From positions 1 to 5,663 of the forward strand of contig JAFMRN010000170.1 of assembly GCA_017354065.1 (NCBI GenBank): DNA of 5,663 nucleotides. The letters run 5' to 3'. The stretch comes from Solirubrobacterales bacterium (GTDB lineage: Bacteria; Actinomycetota; Thermoleophilia; Solirubrobacterales; Solirubrobacteraceae). Shown here piece after piece: positions 1 to 4,273 of this stretch; the first letter of the stretch is position 1; the number at the start of each line of letters is the position of its first letter. Below the pieces are notes generated by a model, which made no database searches, was not told the origin of the DNA, and was given only the letters and a program-made list of their open reading frames with translations. Position numbers and translations under genes: made by a program.

Positions 1-906
1 ATCGTCACCGCGGCCGGGCAGCATCCGGGTCGCCGCGGCTGTTGGCGAGAAGCGCGAACCGGTGTCGCGGTAGGGCGAGATGCCGTGCATCCCGTCCTCC
101 ACCATCTCAGCCAGCTCCGAGGCGTCACCGGGCCGGTCAGCCGGGTTGATCGAGATCGCAAGCCCGACCGCATCGGCAAGCTCCACCGGGACTGACGGGT
201 TCAGCTCGTCCAGGCGCGCCGGTGCCTCACGCTGCTGCTGGAGGGCCAGCTCCGACAGCGACTTCGCCTGATAGGGCAGCCGCCCCGACAGCAGCTGATA
301 GCTGACGACCCCAAGCGAGTACAGGTCTGATTGGGGCCCGGCGGCCTCGCCGCGGGCCTGCTCGGGCGCCAGGTAGGCGGCGGTGCCCAGCACCGAGCCG
401 ACCTGGGTGATGCTGGACTGGTTGGTCGCCCGCGCGATCCCGAAGTCGGCCAGCTTCGTCACCCGCGCGTCGGAGACCAGCAGGTTTCCGGGCTTCACGT
501 CACGGTGCACCACGCCGTTGCGGTGGGCGTAGTCGAGCCCGCGGCAGGCCTCGATGATGACCTCCACGCCCTGGGACACGTCCAGGTGGCCGCGATCGCG
601 CAACAGCTCCGCGCAGGAATGGCCGGTGACGTGCTCCATCACGATGAAGTGCTGCTGTGAGGGCTTGTCCAGGCCGAAGTCATAGACCTGCACGATGTTG
701 GGATGGATCAGCCGCGCGGCCGCGAGCGCCTCGCGCCGGAAGCGTGAGACGAAGGCCTCATCATCGGCCAGGTGGTCGGCCAGCAGCTTGACGGCGACGT
801 TGCGTTCCAGGCGCTCGTCGAAGGCAAGCATGACTGTCGACATCCCGCCGACGCCCAGACGCCCCTCCATGCGGTAGCGGCCGGCAAATAGATCGCCGCG
901 TCTCAC
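1..906 (-). CDS. Serine/threonine protein kinase (Hanks type, PknB-like), C-terminus cut by window edge
   Basis: Transfers ATP gamma-phosphate to Ser/Thr of target proteins. The 302 residues present contain a complete kinase domain at about 11-270: glycine loop GVGGMSTV (18-25, with Ser at the third loop glycine), VAVK lysine K40, alphaC Glu E59, catalytic HRDVKPGN (134-141), DFG (154-156), activation segment with several Thr/Ser (161-175), APE (180-182) and the late conserved Arg R258. A Ser/Thr/Ala-rich stretch (about 287-293) then begins what is probably a juxtamembrane linker; any TM segment or sensor domain lies outside the window. The start is GTG at 906-904, whose last two bases plus the next A form the TGA of the upstream lipoprotein gene (GTGA overlap), so translation is probably coupled. 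The kinase call is certain; its targets and ligand cannot be seen here. Confidence 0.96.
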   Translation of the reverse strand, partial: MRRGDLFAGRYRMEGRLGVGGMSTVMLAFDERLERNVAVKLLADHLADDEAFVSRFRREALAAARLIHPNIVQVYDFGLDKPSQQHFIVMEHVTGHSCAELLRDRGHLDVSQGVEVIIEACRGLDYAHRNGVVHRDVKPGNLLVSDARVTKLADFGIARATNQSSITQVGSVLGTAAYLAPEQARGEAAGPQSDLYSLGVVSYQLLSGRLPYQAKSLSELALQQQREAPARLDELNPSVPVELADAVGLAISINPADRPGDASELAEMVEDGMHGISPYRDTGSRFSPTAAATRMLPGRGDD

Positions 907-1658
907 TGGCCGCCCGCTCCGCCGCCACCACTGCCACCCAGCAGCCCGGCGCCGCCGCTGTCACCGCCGCTGGCGGGCGGCGGGTTGGGAGCCGACGATG
1001 GTGACGTGGAGCCGCCGCCCGAGCTACCGGAACCACTGCCCGAGGAGCCCGAGGTGCTGGTACCGGCGCCCCCGACCGACCCCCCACCCGACGGTTCGGT
1101 GGAGGTAGCGGACGGGGTCGTCTCGGTCGGCGTCGGCGTCACGGTCTCCGTCGGCTGGGTCTCGGTCGGCGTCGACTGCTCGGACTCGGTTGAGGTGTCG
1201 GTGGTGGGGGTCACTTCGGTGCTGGTGTCCGGGGTAGTCTGAGTGCTCGTATCCGGGGTGGTTGCGGTGCTGGTGCTCGACTTGGTGCCGATCCCCGCCG
1301 CGAGGTCCGCCGGGGTCGGACAGTCGCGAGCCGCCAGACGCGAAGTTCTCTTGGTGCTTGCCTGTAAATCTGAGATCAGTGTCGAGTTCACGCCCTGGAG
1401 TTCCCCAATGTCCTGCTTCAGGTTGGACAGCGCGTCCGCGGCCCGCTGGCAGTTGCCGTCGCTAAGTGCCGAGGAAACCGTTGCCAGCTCCGTTTTGAGC
1501 TGGCTGCTCTGGTCGCGGGTGAGCAGGCTTCCGCTCCCCCCGCAACCGGAGAGTACGACCGCGGCTGCCACTGCACCCGCCGCGGCAGCTCCAACCCCAC
1601 GTCGACAAAGCATCCAGCGTCTGACTTTAGACGGGGTGGAGCCACTTCCTGCGTCCAA
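903..1658 (-). CDS. Predicted lipoprotein with helical N-domain and long Thr/Ser/Pro/Gly-rich tail
   Basis: Not assignable to a named family. Residues 1-38 form a lipoprotein signal peptide: a basic n-region (R13, R14, R19, R20), an Ala/Val-rich core, and lipobox LSGC with C39 as the lipidation site. Residues about 45-120 look helical and charged, with two cysteines (C70, C113) that could form a disulfide. From about residue 125 the protein becomes low-complexity: first Thr/Pro/Glu/Ser with an octad-like TPDTST repeat, then Gly/Ser with a few prolines, ending GGGGAGGQ. Such tails usually span or decorate the cell envelope. The chosen start is TTG, preceded by an AAAGGGGGG stretch; ATG at 1613 would give a shorter leader (Cys at 24) and is a real alternative. 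It is 33 bp downstream of the phosphoesterase and overlaps the kinase start by 4 bp, so it may present a signal to, or be controlled with, that kinase. The function is inference only. Confidence 0.85.
   Translation of the reverse strand: MDAGSGSTPSKVRRWMLCRRGVGAAAAGAVAAAVVLSGCGGSGSLLTRDQSSQLKTELATVSSALSDGNCQRAADALSNLKQDIGELQGVNSTLISDLQASTKRTSRLAARDCPTPADLAAGIGTKSSTSTATTPDTSTQTTPDTSTEVTPTTDTSTESEQSTPTETQPTETVTPTPTETTPSATSTEPSGGGSVGGAGTSTSGSSGSGSGSSGGGSTSPSSAPNPPPASGGDSGGAGLLGGSGGGGAGGQ
906..1286 (-). repeat. Low-complexity coding region of the lipoprotein tail
   Basis: About 127 codons restricted mostly to Thr, Ser, Pro, Glu, Gly and Ala. Within it, at about 1219-1262, two imperfect copies of a 24-bp unit (8 codons, sharing the TCCGGGGT core on the plus strand) encode the TPDTSTQT/TPDTSTEV repeat. 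Such tracts commonly change length by slippage and align poorly between relatives. Confidence 0.8.
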
Positions 1659-1667
1659 CCCCCCTTT
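1659..1667 (-). promoter_or_regulatory. Possible Shine-Dalgarno for the lipoprotein TTG start
   Basis: On the minus strand AAAGGGGGG sits immediately before the TTG at 1658. Its AAAGG part matches the anti-SD complement, with 4 bases between it and the start codon. This favours TTG 1658 over ATG 1613, which has no purine-rich run at proper distance; the only nearby one (AGGAAG, 1650-1645) is too far upstream. Confidence 0.45.
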
Positions 1668-1691
1668 CAGACCCAGGTTCTTAAGCAGCCC

Positions 1692-2423
1692 TTATTGGCC
1701 GTAGCGGAGCCGCTCGGCCAGGCCTTCGGGCAGTCCAACCTCGCGAATCACCGCGCCGGCGCCCTCAACGTCGTACTCAACGCGGTGATATGTAGCCCTG
1801 CCGGCCGCCACATCCAGCTCCAGCCAGGCGGCGCGTGGGTCCCCGTCCCGGGGCTGACCGACGCTGCCCGGGTTGATCAGCCACTCACCGGAGTCGATCT
1901 CGACGGTTTCCCCGTCCTGGCGGGTCTGACCTCCTGCCAGGGCCCCCTCCGGGCGGCTGAAGGACAGCGCGACATGGCTGTGGCCGATCAGCGCGACCCG
2001 CTGAGGCTGGGCGTCCAGGCACTCCGCCGCCTGCTGGGCGGACAGCACATACTCCCAGACCGGGTCCCGGGGGCTCGCGTGGTACAGGCCGACACCGTCA
2101 CGCTCATCGTTGGGTTTCAGCGACTGCAGGTACTCGAGCGTCTCCGGTTTGATCGTTCCCTTGGTCCACTCCGTCGCGGCATGGGCCCAGGCCGAGAAGT
2201 CATCGACCGGCAGCGCGCCGGTCACGGCCAGGTCGTGGTTGCCCGCCAGACACAGCTCGGCGTGCTGGCGCGCGAGCGCGACGCAGGCGTCGGGATCGGC
2301 GCCGTATCCGACCAGGTCGCCCAGGCACCAGATCCGGTCACATCCCGCTCGTTCAATGTCCGCCAGTGCAGCCTCAAAGGCGTGGCGGTTTCCGTGCACG
2401 TCAGAGACGATTGCGGTCGGCAC
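1692..2423 (-). CDS. Calcineurin-like metallophosphoesterase (YfcE/ApaH-related)
   Basis: A cytosolic dinuclear-metal phosphoesterase, 243 residues and apparently complete. The metal-binding blocks appear in order: SDVHGN (D8, H10), GDLVGYG (D36), GNHD (61-64), H115 in YHAS, and GHSH (147-150). A conserved tail block NPGSVGQPRDGDPR follows at 184-197. The second block reads GDLVGYG instead of the GDxVDRG of PPP protein phosphatases, which argues for the YfcE/COG0639-like branch; substrates there include phosphodiesters and nucleotides and cannot be named from sequence. The start is GTG at 2423, giving MPTAIVSDVHG, the expected N-terminal strand; no strong SD precedes it. No signal peptide or TM segment is seen. 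It lies 33 bp upstream of the lipoprotein gene and is likely its operon partner. A role opposing the kinase is possible but unsupported by motif. Confidence 0.93.
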   Translation of the reverse strand: MPTAIVSDVHGNRHAFEAALADIERAGCDRIWCLGDLVGYGADPDACVALARQHAELCLAGNHDLAVTGALPVDDFSAWAHAATEWTKGTIKPETLEYLQSLKPNDERDGVGLYHASPRDPVWEYVLSAQQAAECLDAQPQRVALIGHSHVALSFSRPEGALAGGQTRQDGETVEIDSGEWLINPGSVGQPRDGDPRAAWLELDVAAGRATYHRVEYDVEGAGAVIREVGLPEGLAERLRYGQ

Positions 2424-2445
2424 GCATGCAAGTGTCGCGATTAGG

Positions 2446-2462
2446 CCGGCGTTTCGCGCCGG
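2446..2462 (-). other. GC-rich hairpin in leader of the phosphoesterase gene
   Basis: A perfect 6-bp inverted repeat (CCGGCG / CGCCGG) with a 5-nt loop, lying 22 nt before the GTG of the phosphoesterase. No T-tract follows on either strand, so it is not a classic terminator. It could be a leader structure or chance in GC-rich DNA. Confidence 0.35.
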
Positions 2463-2484
2463 ATGTGTCCCGGAGCGTGCGGCC

Positions 2485-2505
2485 GGGCGGCCTCAAAGGC
2501 CGCCC
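2485..2505 (-). terminator. Candidate stem-loop terminator after the DUF3467 gene
   Basis: A perfect 9-bp inverted repeat, GGGCGGCCT / AGGCCGCCC, with a 3-nt loop (2494-2496). It lies 20 bp beyond the DUF3467 stop codon. On the minus strand TTTT precedes the stem but no T-run follows it, so it is not a standard intrinsic terminator. GC-rich actinobacteria often use stems without U-tails, and it may instead only protect the transcript 3' end. Confidence 0.45.
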
Positions 2506-2510
2506 AAAAC

Positions 2511-2525
2511 CACAAAGACACAAAG
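2511..2525. repeat. Two direct copies of CACAAAG, 8-bp period
   Basis: CACAAAG at 2511-2517 and again at 2519-2525, separated by one A and directly abutting the DUF3467 stop codon (TAA on the minus strand at 2528-2526). The A-rich composition contrasts with the surrounding GC-rich sequence. Too short to name as a known element. Confidence 0.5.
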
Positions 2526-2843
2526 TTAGTAGCTCTCGTTGCCCTGGTCGGGCTGGGAACCCTGCTCGGGCAGGTTCTTGATGCTCTCGGCCGTCTGCCA
2601 GCGCGAGAAGTTGTCCTCCATCGCGTCGATCAACTCCCGCATGAACTTGGGTGAGAGGTTGATCCGGGACACGACGACACCGGGCACCTCGGCTTCCTCG
2701 ACCTCATGGTCGACGCGCGCGAATGTGACCGTGAACTCATATTCGGAGTGGCTCACGTTCGCGAAGTTCGAGTAATGGCCGGCCATTACCTCGGGCGCGA
2801 AGTGGATGTTGATGTGCCTGTCGGAGGGGGAGTTCTGAGACAT
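2526..2843 (-). CDS. DUF3467 family protein
   Basis: A small soluble protein of 105 residues. The core is typical of DUF3467 as I know it: an INIHFAPEVMAGHYSNF opening, the VSHSEYEFTVTFARVD block, then VVVSRINLSPKFMRELIDAMEDNFSRW, where a strand is followed by a helix. The family's molecular function is not established. I chose ATG 2843 (MSQNSPSDRHINI): it leaves a short polar lead before the conserved core and avoids overlapping the divergent rlmH start. ATG 2870 would add nine residues and overlap rlmH by 8 bp. No signal peptide or TM segment is seen, and the last 20 or so residues are polar and probably disordered. It starts 19 bp from divergent rlmH and may share a control region with it. 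It could also lead the downstream phosphoesterase operon if the hairpins at 2446-2505 do not stop transcription. Confidence 0.88.
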   Translation of the reverse strand: MSQNSPSDRHINIHFAPEVMAGHYSNFANVSHSEYEFTVTFARVDHEVEEAEVPGVVVSRINLSPKFMRELIDAMEDNFSRWQTAESIKNLPEQGSQPDQGNESY

Positions 2844-2850
2844 ATGGCCG

Positions 2851-2856
2851 TAGTAT
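2851..2856 (+). promoter_or_regulatory. Predicted -10 element for leaderless rlmH
   Basis: TAGTAT matches four of six bases of TATAAT and keeps the important A at position 2 and T at position 6. With standard geometry (-12 to -7), +1 falls at 2863, exactly the G of the rlmH GTG, which predicts a leaderless mRNA. No SD precedes the GTG, in agreement. No convincing -35 hexamer is seen. Confidence 0.5.
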
Positions 2857-2857
2857 T
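2852..2857 (-). promoter_or_regulatory. Predicted -10 element for the DUF3467 gene
   Basis: Read on the minus strand, AATACT keeps A at position 2 and T at position 6. It overlaps five bases of the plus-strand TAGTAT. Standard geometry puts +1 at 2845, two bases before ATG 2843, so the transcript would have almost no leader. No good -35 is visible; a GACA core at about 2880-2877 is spaced too far. Confidence 0.4.
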
Positions 2858-2862
2858 CCACC

Positions 2863-3273
2863 GTGCGCATCGTGATTGTCGCCGTGGGTCGCCTGCGCCC
2901 GCCGTTTGTGGATGATGTGGCCCACTACAGCAAGCTGCTGAGCCGCTACGCGCGGACCGAAATCACCGAGGTAGATGACGACGCCGCGCTCCAGCGCCGC
3001 CTGCCCCGGCGCGCGTTCACGACGTTGCTGGCGATCGACGGCAAGCCGCTTGACTCGGTCAAGTTCAGCGATTTCCTGGAGCAGCGCCGGATGAGCGGCC
3101 TCGACCTGTGCTTCGTGATCGGCGGGGCCTTCGGCGCGCCGGACCTGGACGGGATCGACCAGCGCCTGTCCTTCGGACCGGTCACCCTCCCCCACCAGCT
3201 CGCGCGGGTCGTCCTGCTGGAGCAGCTCTACCGAGCCCACAAGATCCTGGCGGGCGAGCCCTACCACCATTAA
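2863..3273 (+). CDS. rlmH: 23S rRNA (pseudouridine1915-N3)-methyltransferase RlmH
   Basis: A SPOUT-class, SAM-dependent methyltransferase acting as a dimer on assembled ribosomes at helix 69 of 23S rRNA (family knowledge). Visible hallmarks are the N-terminal strand MRIVIVAVGRLR, the AIDGKPLDS segment, the SAM-binding knot loop FVIGGAFG (84-91), the LPHQLARVVLLEQLYRAHKI helix region (from 109), and the terminal EPYHH, matching the usual C-terminal PYH(K/R) used in catalysis. At 136 residues it is shorter than the usual 155-159. The shortage lies between the ITEVDDD strand (about 35-41) and AIDGKP, where other members carry a longer helical stretch; the catalytic knot is complete. The start is GTG 2863, with no SD and a -10-like element just upstream. 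The gene is followed 10 bp later by the channel gene. Confidence 0.95.
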   Translation: MRIVIVAVGRLRPPFVDDVAHYSKLLSRYARTEITEVDDDAALQRRLPRRAFTTLLAIDGKPLDSVKFSDFLEQRRMSGLDLCFVIGGAFGAPDLDGIDQRLSFGPVTLPHQLARVVLLEQLYRAHKILAGEPYHH

Positions 3274-3283
3274 TCTTCGGCAA

Positions 3284-4273
3284 ATGTCCCGGACCGAGAG
3301 AAAGTTCTTCGCGCGGGTCGGGACGGGGTTCGGCGCGCTGGTGGCCCTGATGGTGCTCGCCTCCGCCGCGTTCGCGGTCGTCGAGCACGTAACCGTCTGG
3401 TACGGGTTCATCTGGACCCTCGACATCGTCACCACGCTCGGAACGATCCAGGAGCCCCGCGACGTGATCGGCCGGCTGATCGTGATCGTCCTGCAGCTGT
3501 TGGGCGTCGGTACCCTGTTCTTCGGCTTCGCCGTGATCGGCGAGTTCTTCCTTTCCGGCCGGCTCACACAGGTGCTGTCGGTCCGCCGCACCCAGCGCAT
3601 GATCGACTCCCTCTCCAACCACTTCATCGTCTGCGGCTATGGCCGGGTCGGCCGCCAGGTAGCCCGCGACCTCCACGCCCGCCAGTTCCGCGTGGTGGTG
3701 ATTGAGACCAACCCGGAGAACGAGGAGGCGGCGCGCGCCGACGGTCACATCTGGCTCCAGGGCCAAGCCTCCGATGACGGCGTCCTGCAGCAGGCCGGGG
3801 TCGCCCGGGCCGCCGCGATCATCGCCTGCGTCGACTCGGACGCAGAGAACGTCTTCACCACGCTCAGCGCCCGCCAGCTGAACCGGGGCATCACGATCGT
3901 CGCGCGTGCCTCACGTGAGGACTCGGAGAAGAAGCTGCTCCAAGCCGGCGCCGACCGCGTGATCTCGCCGTATAAGACGACCGGCTCGGAGATGGCGCGG
4001 ATCGCGCTGCACCCCCAGGTCGACTCCGCCGTTGACCTGTCAGGGCGCCGCGTCGAGCAGATCGAGGTCAGCCCCGGCTGTCAGGGCTCCGGTCGCCGGG
4101 TCGCCGACGTGCGCGGTGAGACCGTGATCGTCGCCCTGCGCCATCCCGACGGCAGCTTTGAGACCCAGCCCTCGCCCGAGGCCGTCGTCAGCCCGGGCGA
4201 CCGGCTGATCGCGCTCGGCACCTCTGACGCACTGGAGCAGCTCGAGAACAAGTTCCAGCCGGTGGCTGCGTGA
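3284..4273 (+). CDS. Two-TM ion channel-like protein with RCK (TrkA-N/TrkA-C) domains
   Basis: 329 residues with the layout of a ligand-gated K+ channel subunit. TM1 is at about 14-34, a re-entrant pore segment at 42-55, TM2 at about 62-89, then a cytosolic RCK_N Rossmann domain from H113 (GYGRVG at 118-123; acidic E141 after the second strand, suited to NAD or adenine nucleotide binding) and an RCK_C domain from about 240 to the end. It probably forms a membrane tetramer gated by nucleotide binding. The pore is unusual: where K+ channels have T-V-G-Y-G-D, this has TTLGTIQEP (50-58), keeping Thr and the first Gly but losing Tyr-Gly-Asp. K+ selectivity is therefore uncertain. The start is ATG 3284, 10 bp after rlmH with no obvious SD, so reinitiation after rlmH is likely. 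The stop overlaps the argS start (GTGA). Confidence 0.9.
   Translation: MSRTERKFFARVGTGFGALVALMVLASAAFAVVEHVTVWYGFIWTLDIVTTLGTIQEPRDVIGRLIVIVLQLLGVGTLFFGFAVIGEFFLSGRLTQVLSVRRTQRMIDSLSNHFIVCGYGRVGRQVARDLHARQFRVVVIETNPENEEAARADGHIWLQGQASDDGVLQQAGVARAAAIIACVDSDAENVFTTLSARQLNRGITIVARASREDSEKKLLQAGADRVISPYKTTGSEMARIALHPQVDSAVDLSGRRVEQIEVSPGCQGSGRRVADVRGETVIVALRHPDGSFETQPSPEAVVSPGDRLIALGTSDALEQLENKFQPVAA
4261..4265 (+). promoter_or_regulatory. Weak Shine-Dalgarno for argS
   Basis: GGTGG inside the last channel codons, 4 bases before the GTG at 4270. Together with the GTGA stop/start overlap it supports 4270 as the argS start and translational coupling. Confidence 0.4.

Noticed and set aside
1219..1262. 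Short direct repeats considered as CRISPR or an intergenic repeat array
   Set aside because: There are only two imperfect 24-bp units, in frame, encoding an 8-residue protein repeat; no spacers and no cas genes are present.
985..1704. Two adjacent plus-strand open frames opposite the lipoprotein, rich in Val/Gly/Ser
   Set aside because: The Val-rich product is the antisense reading of the Thr/Pro repeat. The minus strand has a lipobox, a signal peptide and operon spacing.
1692..2423. Phosphoesterase considered as a PPP-type Ser/Thr protein phosphatase partner of the kinase
   Set aside because: The second motif is GDLVGYG, not GDxVDRG, so the PPP signature arginine is missing; the sequence fits the YfcE/ApaH-related branch better.
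1695..2444. Long plus-strand open frame lying opposite the phosphoesterase
   Set aside because: It mirrors the metallophosphoesterase gene almost end to end. The minus strand carries all the metal-binding motifs and the plus-strand product shows no recognisable domain; it is a by-product of high GC codon use.
2844..2870. Longer DUF3467 start at ATG 2870 overlapping rlmH
   Set aside because: The added residues (MRTVEYYGH) are not part of the conserved core, would overlap the rlmH start by 8 bp and would place the predicted promoter inside the gene; ATG 2843 fits better, though the longer form is not excluded.
2737..3627. 296-residue minus-strand open frame across rlmH and the channel start
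   Set aside because: It crosses three genes with clear family motifs on their own frames and spans the divergent start region; its product is compositionally biased and shows no domain.
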